Shown here in pieces: positions 44,176 to 52,626 of a DNA stretch of 64,000 nt. Under the pieces are notes generated by a model. The model saw nothing but the letters and a program-made list of their open reading frames with translations. It was not told the DNA's origin and searched no databases. Location: assembly GCF_003986935.1 (NCBI RefSeq), contig NZ_RJZE01000013.1, positions 62,001-126,000 of the forward strand. Reading direction: 5' to 3'. The stretch is from Paraburkholderia kururiensis JCM 10599 = LMG 19447. GTDB taxonomy: Bacteria; Pseudomonadota; Gammaproteobacteria; Burkholderiales; Burkholderiaceae. Made by a program: the position numbers and the translations under genes. Numbering within the stretch: position 1 is the stretch's first letter; every line of letters starts with the position of its first letter.

Positions 44176-45177
44176 TTGAGTGCGCAAAAGATATTGATCG
44201 TGCGCGTGTCGTCGCTGGGCGACGTCGTGCACAACATGCCGGCCGTAACCGACATCCTGCGTCGCCATCCCGGTGCGCAGGTCGACTGGCTCGTGGAAGA
44301 GAGCTTCGTCGATCTCGTTCAGCTCGTGAGCGGCGTGCGCCGTGCGATTCCGTTTTCGCTGCGCCGCTGGCGCAAGCGTCTGTTGTCCGCGGCGAACTGG
44401 CGCGAGATTGGCGCGTTTCGCCGCGCGCTGGCCGCTGAAAAGTACGACCTCGTGATCGACTGCCAGGGGCTCATCAAGACGGCCTGGGTGGCGAGCTGGG
44501 CGCGCGGTCCACTGGTCGGTCTCGGCAATCGCACGGACGGCGCGGGCTACGAATGGCCGGTGCGCTTCTTCTACGACCAGCGCGTGCCCATCGAAGCGCG
44601 CACGCACGTCGTGGAGCGCACACGCCAGCTCGTGGCCGCGGCGCTGGGCGATCCGAAGCCCGAGCCCACCGACGAGATCGACTTCGGCCTCGACACGCGG
44701 CGCGCGGCGCTCGCCGTCGCCCAGCTTGGTCTGAACCTTCCCGTTCCTTACGTCGTGTTCGTGCATGCGACCTCGCGTGAGGACAAGCAATGGCCCGAGG
44801 CGTCGTGGATCGAGCTGGGCCAGGCGCTGGTGCGCCGTGGCGCGTCGCTCGTGCTGCCCTGGGGCAGCGAGGCCGAGCGGGCCACGAGCGAACGGCTCGC
44901 GCAGACGTTCGGCGCCGCGGCCATCGTGCCGCCGAAGCTTTCGTTGCCCGCGGTGGTGGGCCTGATCGACGGTGCCGCCGCAACCGTGGGCGTGGACACC
45001 GGCCTCGTGCACATTGCCGCAGCGCTGAAGCGGCCAACGGTCGAGTTGTACAATTTCGCGACCGCCTGGCGCACGGGCGGCTACTGGTCGCCCAATGTCG
45101 TGAATCTCGGTACGGCAGGGCGGCCGCCGACGCTGCAGGAAGTGAAGGCAGCGCTCGCCGGTTTCGGGCTGCTGTAA
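44176..45177 (+). CDS. waaC: LPS heptosyltransferase I
   Basis: 333 aa. The family N terminus ILIVRVSSLGDVVHNMPAVTDI begins five residues after the TTG at 44176. The donor site GVDTGLVHIAAALKRPTVELY is at the C terminus. It adds the first L-glycero-D-manno-heptose to Kdo in the inner core. The only upstream in-frame ATG (43954) would add 74 residues that do not look like this family, and a possible -10 (TAAAAT, 44109) lies downstream of it, so I favour TTG despite a weak ribosome-binding site. Followed by kdoO and waaA. Confidence 0.93.
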   Translation: MSAQKILIVRVSSLGDVVHNMPAVTDILRRHPGAQVDWLVEESFVDLVQLVSGVRRAIPFSLRRWRKRLLSAANWREIGAFRRALAAEKYDLVIDCQGLIKTAWVASWARGPLVGLGNRTDGAGYEWPVRFFYDQRVPIEARTHVVERTRQLVAAALGDPKPEPTDEIDFGLDTRRAALAVAQLGLNLPVPYVVFVHATSREDKQWPEASWIELGQALVRRGASLVLPWGSEAERATSERLAQTFGAAAIVPPKLSLPAVVGLIDGAAATVGVDTGLVHIAAALKRPTVELYNFATAWRTGGYWSPNVVNLGTAGRPPTLQEVKAALAGFGLL

Positions 45178-45270
45178 CTGCGCCGCACGCAACAACGTGC
45201 GGCCACACCACGGCAGCGCTACCCGGAGCCATCTCGAATGCCGGTAGCCGCCTTGCTTTGAAGGGCAACC

Positions 45271-46155
45271 ATGAACGAATCCCAGATTATCGAAGTCGCG
45301 TCCGCGGACTGGAACGGACAGAACCTTTCGGTGCCGCGCGAAACGCTGCTCGAAGGCGTGGAGCAGGGCAAGGTGCTGTACTTCCCGAACCTGCGTTTCG
45401 CCATCGAGAACGGCGAGCGCGCGCTGCTCGACCCCTCGATCGCCGACCCCAAGCGCAAGAACATCAGCCTCGAGCCGAACGGCGGCGCGCTGCACGGCGT
45501 GCTGGGCGATACGGTCACGCAGTCGGCGGTGCGCGCGCTCGTGGCGCGCTATCAGTCGAATGCGCGCAAGCTCGTGGACGGCCTCTTTCCCGAATACGGC
45601 GGCAAGCTGCGCGTGGCGCCTACGAGCCTGCGCCTGCATCAGGTGGAAACGCGCCAGACCTCATGGCGCAAGGACGACAGCCGCCTGCACGTGGACGCGT
45701 TCCCGTCGCGGCCGAATTACGGCGAGCGCATTCTGCGCGTCTTCACGAACGTGAACCCGAACGGCGTGCCGCGCGTGTGGCGCGTGGGCGAGCCCTTCGA
45801 AGACATGGCGAAGCGCTTCCTGCCCGCCATCCGGCCGCAATGGCCGGGCTCGGCGTGGCTCTTGAACCTGTTGCACATCACGAAGTCGCCGCGCAGCGAG
45901 TACGACCACCTGATGCTGAACCTGCACGACAGCATGAAGGCCGACCTCGACTACCAGAAGACAAGCCCGCAGGAGACCATGCCGTTCCCGCCGGGCTGCG
46001 TGTGGATCTGCTTCTCGGACCAGGCCTCGCACGCGGTGATGTCCGGCCAGTTCATGCTCGAACAGACGTTCTTCCTGCCCGTGAAGGCGATGGTGCAGCC
46101 GGAATGGGCGCCGCTTGGCATTCTCGAACGCCTGAAGGGCAGGGCGCTGGTTTGA
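45271..46155 (+). CDS. kdoO: Kdo 3-hydroxylase (Fe(II)/2-oxoglutarate dioxygenase)
   Basis: 294 aa. The iron-binding facial triad is visible: H140 and D142 in SRLHVDAFPSRPNYGERILR and H254 in SDQASHAVMSGQ, with an Arg (158-180 region or K273) available for 2-oxoglutarate. KdoO converts the outer Kdo of lipid A-Kdo2 to Ko (D-glycero-D-talo-oct-2-ulosonic acid), an inner-core change known in Burkholderia and Yersinia. Its position between waaC and waaA fits that role exactly. The iron and oxygen dependence comes from the family. Confidence 0.9.
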   Translation: MNESQIIEVASADWNGQNLSVPRETLLEGVEQGKVLYFPNLRFAIENGERALLDPSIADPKRKNISLEPNGGALHGVLGDTVTQSAVRALVARYQSNARKLVDGLFPEYGGKLRVAPTSLRLHQVETRQTSWRKDDSRLHVDAFPSRPNYGERILRVFTNVNPNGVPRVWRVGEPFEDMAKRFLPAIRPQWPGSAWLLNLLHITKSPRSEYDHLMLNLHDSMKADLDYQKTSPQETMPFPPGCVWICFSDQASHAVMSGQFMLEQTFFLPVKAMVQPEWAPLGILERLKGRALV

Positions 46156-46312
46156 GCGCGACCTCTTTGGCGCAGCCGCGTCGGTGGCGTTTCGGCGCGG
46201 CGCAGGCGGCGAGCGCGGTGTGCGCCTTTACCGCAAGCAGCACGCGCGTGCGTGTGCTAGCCGTCTTCTTCGCCGGGCGCACGGTGCATGCCTCGATGCC
46301 CGCGGAGGCGCA

Positions 46313-47653
46313 GTGCTGAGGGTCATCTACCGCGCGGCCTGGTGGCTCATCGCGCCCATCGCGGTGCTGCGTCTGCTGGTGCGCTCGCGTCGCGAGCGCG
46401 GCTATCGCGAACACATTGCCGAACGTTTCGGCTACGGCGCGGGCCGCGTGCCCGAGGACGACGCGCCGCTCATCTGGGTGCATGCCGTTTCTGTGGGCGA
46501 GACGCGCGCCGCGCAACCACTTGTGGAAGCGCTCATGCATGCGCGCCCCGACGCGCGCATTCTGCTCACGCACATGACGCCGAGCGGCCGCGCAACCGGC
46601 GAGCGCATCTTCGACGGCCGCGTGCTGCGCTGCTATCTGCCCTACGACATGCCGCACGCGGTGCGGCGTTTTCTGCGCGCATGGCGCCCTTCGCTCGGAC
46701 TCGTCATGGAGACCGAAGTGTGGCCCACGCTGATCGACGAATGCCGCCGCGCCGACGTGCCGCTCGTGCTCACGAACGCGCGGATGTCGGAGCGTTCGTA
46801 CCGGCGCGCCGCGAAGTTCGGCCGCGCCACGCGCGAGGTATTCGGCGGTTTTTCGCGCGTGCTCGCGCAAAGCCCGTCGGATGCCGAGCGGCTCTCCTCG
46901 CTCGGCGCGCGCAACATGGCCGTGCTCGGCAATCTGAAGTTCGACATGGCGACGCCGCCCGAGCTTGCGGCGCGCGGTCACGCATGGCGCAAGGCGATCG
47001 GGCCGCGGCCGGTGTGGGTGGCGGCGAGCACGCGCGAAGGCGAAGAGGAACTCGTGCTGCAGGCGTTCGCGGCGCTCGCGGCACTTGGTATCGACGACGC
47101 CGTGCTGATTCTCGTGCCGCGTCATCCGCAACGTTTCGACGAGGTCGCGGCGCTCGTGGAGCGCAAGGGTCTGCGTGCGGTGCGGCGCTCGGCCTGGGCG
47201 CCCGCAGCGGCAGCCGCGGCGGCGAGCACGGACGTGCCGCCGTTACCGGCGGACGTCAGCGTCGTGCTGGGCGATTCGATGGGCGAGATGGGCGCGTACT
47301 ACGCGGCGGCGGACATCGCGTTCATCGGCGGGAGCTTGTTGCCGTTCGGCGGACAGAACCTGATCGAGGCCTGCGCCATTGGCGTGCCGGTGCTGATCGG
47401 CCCGCACGTCTTCAACTTTTCGCAGGCCACGGCCGACGCCGTGGCGACCGGCGCGGCGCTACAGGTGGAGGACCCGGAAGACCTCGCGAAGGCGCTGCGC
47501 GAGCTGTTCAAGGACCGCCCGCGCCGCACGGCGATGGGCGCTGCGGCCTCGGCCTTCGCGGCACGTCATCGCGGCGCGACGGCGCGCACGGTTGAGGTGT
47601 TGACGACGTTGTTGCCGGAGGTATCGGGAGAGACTGCTCACCCCATGCCGTGA
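46313..47653 (+). CDS. waaA: 3-deoxy-D-manno-octulosonic acid transferase
   Basis: 446 aa. N-terminal membrane segment (VIYRAAWWLIAPIAVLRLLV), then WVHAVSVGETRAAQPLVEAL with the catalytic Glu, VMETEVWPTL, GNLKFD and the C-terminal GGSLLPFGGQNLIEACAIGVPVLIGPH. It transfers Kdo to lipid IVA. The GTG at 46313 is preceded by GGAGG 5 bp upstream and gives the normal N terminus; the ATG at 46184 would add 43 unrelated residues. An Ala-rich stretch (residues ~295-302) is an oddity in a linker. Confidence 0.95.
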   Translation: MLRVIYRAAWWLIAPIAVLRLLVRSRRERGYREHIAERFGYGAGRVPEDDAPLIWVHAVSVGETRAAQPLVEALMHARPDARILLTHMTPSGRATGERIFDGRVLRCYLPYDMPHAVRRFLRAWRPSLGLVMETEVWPTLIDECRRADVPLVLTNARMSERSYRRAAKFGRATREVFGGFSRVLAQSPSDAERLSSLGARNMAVLGNLKFDMATPPELAARGHAWRKAIGPRPVWVAASTREGEEELVLQAFAALAALGIDDAVLILVPRHPQRFDEVAALVERKGLRAVRRSAWAPAAAAAAASTDVPPLPADVSVVLGDSMGEMGAYYAAADIAFIGGSLLPFGGQNLIEACAIGVPVLIGPHVFNFSQATADAVATGAALQVEDPEDLAKALRELFKDRPRRTAMGAAASAFAARHRGATARTVEVLTTLLPEVSGETAHPMP

Positions 47654-47712
47654 GGCGTTTGCCCAGGCGCGTGCGCGAGTGCCGCAGCCGCTATCGCACG
47701 TGCGCTTCGCCC

Positions 47713-48393
47713 TCACCCCACCAGCAACCCCTTCTTCTCGATGAACCGGATCACCTCGTCGAGCCCCGTCAGCGCTTTCAGATTGCACATCACGAACGGC
47801 CGCTCGCCGCGCATCTTCTTCGCGTCCGACGCCATCACGTCGAGGTTCGCGCCCACCAGCGGCGCGAGGTCGGTCTTGTTGATGACGAGCAGGTCCGACT
47901 TCGTGATGCCGGGGCCGCCCTTGCGCGGAATCTTTTCGCCACCCGCCACGTCGATCACGTAGATCGTGAGGTCGGACAGCTCGGGGCTGAAGGTGGCCGC
48001 GAGGTTGTCGCCGCCGGACTCGATGAACACGATGTCGGCATCGGGAAAGCGCGCGAGCATGCGGTCCACGGCTTCCAGATTGATCGACGCGTCTTCGCGG
48101 ATCGCCGTATGCGGGCAGCCGCCCGTTTCCACGCCCATGATGCGTTCGGCCGGCAACGCGCCCGCCACCGTGAGCAGGCGCTGGTCTTCCTTCGTGTAGA
48201 TGTCGTTGGTGATGGCGACGAGGTCGTAGCGTTCGCGCATCGCCTTGCAGAGCATTTCGAGCAGCGTGGTCTTGCCGGAGCCGACCGGGCCGCCCACGCC
48301 GACGCGCAGCGGCGGCAGCTTCTTCGTGCGGCGTGCGGCGCCGCTCGATGCGGGTTGCACGGGGTGCGGTGAGGAGTGGTGAGGTGCGTTCAT
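47713..48393 (-). CDS. ureG: Urease accessory GTPase UreG
   Basis: 226 aa. P-loop VGVGGPVGSGKTTLLE, then DIYTKEDQ, METGGCPHTAIRED-like VETGGCPHTAIREDAS (nickel-binding CPH), IESGGDNLAATFSPEL and NKTDLAP. UreG hydrolyses GTP to drive nickel delivery to urease. The first ~28 residues are a His/Pro/Ser/Arg-rich extension absent from short UreGs, with several His that could bind nickel. The last gene of the urease operon, separated from ureF by 88 bp that contain a 13-bp repeat. No ribosome-binding site is obvious. Confidence 0.96.
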   Translation of the reverse strand: MNAPHHSSPHPVQPASSGAARRTKKLPPLRVGVGGPVGSGKTTLLEMLCKAMRERYDLVAITNDIYTKEDQRLLTVAGALPAERIMGVETGGCPHTAIREDASINLEAVDRMLARFPDADIVFIESGGDNLAATFSPELSDLTIYVIDVAGGEKIPRKGGPGITKSDLLVINKTDLAPLVGANLDVMASDAKKMRGERPFVMCNLKALTGLDEVIRFIEKKGLLVG

Positions 48394-48414
48394 GGTGGTG
48401 AGTGCGAGTCTGGC

Positions 48415-48453
48415 GTGAAAAGCGGACGTGAGAAGCAGACGTGAGAAGCGAGA
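48415..48453. repeat. 13-bp tandem repeat, three units, between ureF and ureG
   Basis: GTGAAAAGCGGAC, GTGAGAAGCAGAC and GTGAGAAGCGAGA in tandem. It lies in the ureG leader region of the minus-strand operon, between the ureF stop and the ureG start. Confidence 0.85.
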
Positions 48454-48481
48454 TAGCAACGCAGGCTTGTGATGCGGACGC

Positions 48482-49162
48482 TCACGAGCGGAACAGCCGC
48501 GAATACTGCGATTCGTGTCGCGCCGAGAGCACGCCGAGTTGCGGCGCGAAGGTGTTGATTTCGTCCGCGGCGGTGGCGAGCGCTCGCGCGACGGCGGCTT
48601 CGATCGGTTCGCGCAGCGCGACGATGATGCGCTGCCCAGCGAGCTGACCGAGCGGCACGGCTTTGAGTGCCGCGGCGGCCTGGTTCTCGACCCAGCTGAA
48701 CGCATAGGCCGCGAGCGCGGCGTTGGCGGATGCCTCGTGCGCCACGGCCGCAAACGCGAACGCGGTGGGCTGCGCGACGGGTGCGAGTGCCGCGAGCGTG
48801 GCACGTCGTTCTGCATCGCCCCATTCGAGCGACGCACACAGCTGCCGCAGCGACCAGCCCATCTGCTCGGTCTCGCGACGCAGTTCCGCGGACTCGCGGC
48901 TCGCAAGGAACTCGCAGTTCGCATCGGCGAGCGCAGCGGCGTCGTGGTCGCGCCAGCGCTGCATCTGATGCGCGACGAACGGCAGTTCGCCAGGCGCCAG
49001 CACGTTCGCGAGGCCCGCGGCGATCCAGTTGCGGGCGCTGTCACCGTCGGTGACGAGCCCGGCTTCGATGGCCGCTTCGAGTCCCTGCGAGTAGCTGAAC
49101 GCGCCGATCGGCAACGCCGGCGACGCGAGATGCAGCAGAGCCGTGAGTTCAGCGATGCGCAT
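48482..49162 (-). CDS. ureF: Urease accessory protein UreF
   Basis: 226 aa, all-helical. LTALLHLASPALPIGAFSYSQGLEAAIEAG is the UreF signature start, and the C-terminal PLGQLAGQRIIVALREPIEAAV and YSRLFRS tail are typical. UreF acts with UreD and UreG as the chaperone that opens apo-urease for nickel loading. The start at 49162 overlaps the end of ureE by 14 bp and matches the family N terminus; upstream in-frame Met/Thr-rich sequence is the antisense-like reading of the ureE His tail and is not coding. Confidence 0.95.
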   Translation of the reverse strand: MRIAELTALLHLASPALPIGAFSYSQGLEAAIEAGLVTDGDSARNWIAAGLANVLAPGELPFVAHQMQRWRDHDAAALADANCEFLASRESAELRRETEQMGWSLRQLCASLEWGDAERRATLAALAPVAQPTAFAFAAVAHEASANAALAAYAFSWVENQAAAALKAVPLGQLAGQRIIVALREPIEAAVARALATAADEINTFAPQLGVLSARHESQYSRLFRS

Positions 49163-49931
49163 GGTGGTGGTGCGGGTCGTGGCATGCATCGCCGCAGTCC
49201 GCGTGGTCGTGGTCGGCGTGACTGTGACCGTGACTGTGGCCCTGTGCATGGCTGTGATCGTGACCGCACGCGTGGCCATGCTTGTGCGCATGACCATGAT
49301 CGTGACCGCAGTCGTGGTCGTGGCTGTGCGAGTGGTCGTGCGAGTGACCGTGGCCAGAGCCGTGCGCATGGTCATGGGCGCGCCCATCATCATGGCCATG
49401 CGAATGCTCATGCCCATGATGCTCGCCAAACACCTGCTGTGCGAGCGCGTAGTCCTCGGCGAACGACGCATCGTGCCCATGCCGATGGCCGCCGCCATAG
49501 GCGCCCGCCTCGGGCTGGAACGGCAGCGTGGTGCGCTCCACGGCAGCGCCCAGGCGCCGCAGCATGTCTTCGAGCACAGGGTCCGCTTCGAGCTTCAGAT
49601 AATTCGCGCCCACTTCTACGGGCGTATGCCGGTTGCCGAGGTGATACGCGGCGCGCGTGAGCGTCAGCGTGTCCGCGGCGCGCACGAGCAGCACGGCTTC
49701 CGCGGCGGCCACGATGCGCACGAGCCCGCCGTCGTCGGCCACCAGCACGTCGCCGTCGGCGAGCACGGTGCCGCGCGGCAGCACGAGCGCCACTTCTTCG
49801 CCGTTATCGAGCGTTGCGGCGAGGCGGCTTTTGCAGCGCGCGTCGTAGGGCAGCGTGAGCGTGGGTGCGCGCTTGACGAGTACGGGCGCGAGCTTCAGAT
49901 GCGGGGCAAGGCGTTTGTCGAGGGTGCGCAT
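49149..49931 (-). CDS. ureE: Urease accessory nickel chaperone UreE with a very long His-rich tail
   Basis: 260 aa. The UreE core (residues ~10-145) is normal: LTLPYDARCKSRLAATLDNGEEVALVLPRG, then YHLGNRHTPVEVG with the conserved metal-site His region. After residue ~148 comes a tail with roughly 37 His in its last ~90 residues, in HSHGHDHGH-type alternation with Asp, Ser and Gly and with four Cys. The tail exceeds that of the classical Klebsiella UreE (15 residues, 10 His). It suggests large nickel storage or buffering capacity. The stop codon is 1 bp from the ureC region (49931/49933). Confidence 0.96.
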   Translation of the reverse strand: MRTLDKRLAPHLKLAPVLVKRAPTLTLPYDARCKSRLAATLDNGEEVALVLPRGTVLADGDVLVADDGGLVRIVAAAEAVLLVRAADTLTLTRAAYHLGNRHTPVEVGANYLKLEADPVLEDMLRRLGAAVERTTLPFQPEAGAYGGGHRHGHDASFAEDYALAQQVFGEHHGHEHSHGHDDGRAHDHAHGSGHGHSHDHSHSHDHDCGHDHGHAHKHGHACGHDHSHAQGHSHGHSHADHDHADCGDACHDPHHHHAHR

Positions 49932-49932
49932 G

Positions 49933-51639
49933 TCAGAACAGGAAATAGCGTTGCGCCATGGGCAGCACTTTGGCGGGCTCGCAGGTGAGCAGCTGGCCGT
50001 CGGCGATCACCTCGTAGGTTTCGGGGTCCACGCTGATCGACGGTTGCCACGCGTTGTGGATCATCTGTGCCTTCGTGACGTTGCGGCAGTTCTTCACGGG
50101 CACGATGCGCTTATGCAGCCCGTAGCGCTCGCCGATGCCTGCGTCGGCCGCCAGCTGCGAGACGAACGTGAGCGACGTGCGCGCGAGCGCACCGCCGCGC
50201 GTCGCGAACATCTCGCGATAGTGGACCGGCTGCGGCGTGGGAATCGATGCGTTCGGGTCGCCCATCTGCGCGATCGCGATCATGCCGCCCTTCAGGATCA
50301 GCGCGGGCTTGATGCCGAAGAACGCGGGCTCCCAGAACACGAGGTCGGCCCACTTGCCGGGCTCAATGGAGCCCACCTCGTGCGCAATGCCGTGCGTGAG
50401 CGCCGGGTTGATCGTGTACTTCGCGACATAGCGCTTCGCGCGGAAGTTGTCGTTGCGGCCGCTGTCTTCGGGCAGCGCGCCGCGCTGCGCCTTCATCTTG
50501 TGCGCCGTCTGCCACGTGCGGATGATGACCTCGCCCACGCGGCCCATCGCCTGCGAGTCCGACGAGAGCATGGACAGCGCGCCCAGGTCGTGCAGGATGT
50601 CTTCGGCGGCGATGGTCTCGCGGCGAATGCGCGATTCGGCGAACGCGATGTCTTCGGCAATCGACGGGTCCAGGTGGTGGCACACCATCAGCATGTCGAG
50701 GTGTTCGTCGAGCGTGTTGATGGTGTAGGGGCGCGTCGGGTTCGTGGACGAGGGCAGCACGTTCGCTTCGCCGCACACCTTGATGATGTCGGGCGCGTGG
50801 CCGCCGCCCGCGCCTTCGGTGTGATACGTGTGGATCGTGCGGCCCTTGAACGCGGCGATGGTGGCTTCCACGAAGCCTGCTTCGTTTAGTGTGTCGGTGT
50901 GGATGGCGACCTGGGTATCGGTGTCGTCGGCCACGGAAAGGCAGTTGTCGATGGCCGCGGGCGTGGAGCCCCAGTCCTCGTGCAGCTTGAGACCGATGGC
51001 GCCCGCCGCGATCTGCTCCGTCGCGGGCGCGGGCTGGCTCACGTTGCCCTTGCCGAGAAAGCCCAGGTTGATGGGCCAGCCGTCCGCGGCCTGCAGCATG
51101 CGCTCCATGTGCCAGGGGCCGGGTGTGCAGGTGGTCGCGTTGGTGCCCGTGGCGGGGCCCGTGCCGCCGCCGATCATCGTCGTCACGCCGCTTGCGAGCG
51201 CCTCGTCGATCTGCTGCGGGCTGATGAAGTGGATGTGCGTGTCGATGCCGCCCGCGGTCACGATCATGCCTTCGCCCGCAATCACCTCCGTCGCGGCGCC
51301 GATCGGAATCGTCACGCCGGGCTGGATGTCCGGATTGCCTGCCTTGCCGATGGCGAAGACGCGGCCGTTCTTGATGCCGATGTCGGCCTTCACGATGCCC
51401 CAGTGATCGAGAATCACGGCGTTCGTGACGACGGTGTCCACGACGTCGGCCGCGACGCGCTGCGACTGGCCCATGCCGTCGCGAATCACCTTGCCGCCGC
51501 CGAACTTCACCTCGTCGCCGTAGACGGTGTAGTCGCGCTCGATCTCGATGAGGAGGTCGGTGTCGGCGAGCCTCACGCGGTCGCCCGTGGTGGGGCCGAA
51601 CATTTCCGCGTAGGCGCGGCGGTCAATGCGTAGTGTCAT
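49933..51639 (-). CDS. ureC: Urease subunit alpha
   Basis: 568 aa, the usual length. Nickel ligands H135 and H137 (GGIDTHIHFISP), the carbamylated K218 (GAIGLKLHEDWG) and the flap Cys-His C320/H321 (LMVCHHLDPS) are all present, so the enzyme should be active. It hydrolyses urea to ammonia and carbamate. MTLRIDRRAYAEMFGPTTGDRV is the family start; the 14 upstream in-frame residues are discarded. A 157-bp gap to ureB is longer than usual in urease operons. Confidence 0.98.
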   Translation of the reverse strand: MTLRIDRRAYAEMFGPTTGDRVRLADTDLLIEIERDYTVYGDEVKFGGGKVIRDGMGQSQRVAADVVDTVVTNAVILDHWGIVKADIGIKNGRVFAIGKAGNPDIQPGVTIPIGAATEVIAGEGMIVTAGGIDTHIHFISPQQIDEALASGVTTMIGGGTGPATGTNATTCTPGPWHMERMLQAADGWPINLGFLGKGNVSQPAPATEQIAAGAIGLKLHEDWGSTPAAIDNCLSVADDTDTQVAIHTDTLNEAGFVEATIAAFKGRTIHTYHTEGAGGGHAPDIIKVCGEANVLPSSTNPTRPYTINTLDEHLDMLMVCHHLDPSIAEDIAFAESRIRRETIAAEDILHDLGALSMLSSDSQAMGRVGEVIIRTWQTAHKMKAQRGALPEDSGRNDNFRAKRYVAKYTINPALTHGIAHEVGSIEPGKWADLVFWEPAFFGIKPALILKGGMIAIAQMGDPNASIPTPQPVHYREMFATRGGALARTSLTFVSQLAADAGIGERYGLHKRIVPVKNCRNVTKAQMIHNAWQPSISVDPETYEVIADGQLLTCEPAKVLPMAQRYFLF

Positions 51640-51796
51640 GGTGGGTCCGCAAGAATCGGTGATGCCGGATGACGTTGCCAATGAAGTGGCGGGTGATGAA
51701 GCTGACGCATACGGAGGGCGCGCGGGGTTGCAGCGAAGTCTGGCCGTGCAGCCTGGCCATCAAGCCTGCATGCCGCGCAGGCCGCCGCCTGTGCGC

Positions 51797-52102
51797 TTAC
51801 AGCGGCCCCATCACCTTGCCGTTGAAGCCGTAAACGGTGCGATCGCCCGCCAGCGCGACGAGTTCGACGGTGCGCTCCTGGCCCGGCTCGAAGCGCACGG
51901 CCGTGCCCGCCGCGATGTTGAGGCGAAAGCCGCGCGCCGCTTCGCGATCGAACGAAAGCGCCGCGTTCACTTCGTAGAAGTGGTAGTGCGAACCGATCTG
52001 CACGGGCCGGTCGCCCGTGTTCGAAACCGTGACGGTGACCGTCTCGCGGCCCGCGTTCAGTTCGATCTGGCCGTCTTCGACAATGAGTTCGCCGGGAATC
52101 AT
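51797..52102 (-). CDS. ureB: Urease subunit beta
   Basis: 101 aa, standard size. MIPGELIVEDGQIELNAGRE opening, VSNTGDRPVQIGSHYHFYEVN and RREAARGFRLNIAAGTAVRFEPG-like DREAARGFRLNIAAG core, ending in FNGKVMGPL. Forms the urease trimer of heterotrimers with UreA and UreC. GAGG 8 bp before the ATG. 49 bp after ureA. Confidence 0.97.
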   Translation of the reverse strand: MIPGELIVEDGQIELNAGRETVTVTVSNTGDRPVQIGSHYHFYEVNAALSFDREAARGFRLNIAAGTAVRFEPGQERTVELVALAGDRTVYGFNGKVMGPL

Positions 52103-52151
52103 GGTGCGTGCCTCAAGAGGAGAATTCGGGAAAGCCTGCGCCCGGCAGACG

Positions 52152-52454
52152 TCAGGGGATGGGATGGTGCACGGTGACGAGCTTCGTGCCGTCGGGGAAC
52201 GTGGCTTCCACCTGGATGTCGGGGATCATCTCGGGCACGCCTTCCATCACGTCGTCGCGCGTGAGCAGCGTGGTGCCGTAGTGCATGACTTCGGCCACGG
52301 TCCTGCCGTCGCGCGCGGCTTCCATCAGCGCCGCGCTGATGAACGCGACCGCTTCGGGATAGTTCAGTTTCAATCCGCGCGCGCGGCGCCGCTCAGCGAG
52401 CAGCGCGGCGGTGAAGATCAGCAGTTTGTCCTTTTCGCGGGGAGTGAGCTTCAT
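52152..52454 (-). CDS. ureA: Urease subunit gamma
   Basis: 100 aa, standard size. MKLTPREKDKLLIFTAALLAERR opening, LKLNYPEAVAFISAALMEAARDGRTV and VPEMIPDIQVEATFPDGTKLVTVH. Smallest urease structural subunit. In transcription order it follows the orphan binding-protein gene, with 172 bp between them that contain two hairpins and an 11-bp repeat. Confidence 0.98.
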   Translation of the reverse strand: MKLTPREKDKLLIFTAALLAERRRARGLKLNYPEAVAFISAALMEAARDGRTVAEVMHYGTTLLTRDDVMEGVPEMIPDIQVEATFPDGTKLVTVHHPIP

Positions 52455-52504
52455 CGGCTTGTGTGTGGTGGTTTCGCGGCGAGGGGAGCCTTACGAAGGG
52501 CTCA

Positions 52505-52525
52505 CGGGCCGCCCGTGGCGGCCCG
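52505..52525. promoter_or_regulatory. Perfect GC-rich hairpin upstream of ureA
   Basis: CGGGCCGCC, loop CGT, GGCGGCCCG: a 9-bp perfect stem 51 bp before the ureA start. A second weaker stem (52486-52503, GAGCC / GGCTC) follows on the minus strand. No T-run is visible. Could partly separate transcription of the binding-protein gene from ureA, or protect the mRNA end. Confidence 0.45.
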
Positions 52526-52575
52526 CGCCAGTATCTCACGCAGGTGCGGCGCTGAACATATCGGCGCGGGGAGGC

Positions 52576-52608
52576 GGGACGAACCCGGGACGAACCCAGG
52601 AGGAACCC
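52576..52608. repeat. 11-bp tandem repeat, three units
   Basis: GGGACGAACCC twice, then AGGAGGAACCC, between the binding-protein stop and the ureA leader hairpins. Confidence 0.85.
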
Positions 52609-52626
52609 GCGCGAGCCCGTGCGGCA

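Noticed and set aside
49143..49988. Plus-strand 281-residue Val/Met/Thr-rich frame across ureE
   Set aside because: It is the antisense reading of the CAC/CAT-rich His tail, not an independent membrane protein.
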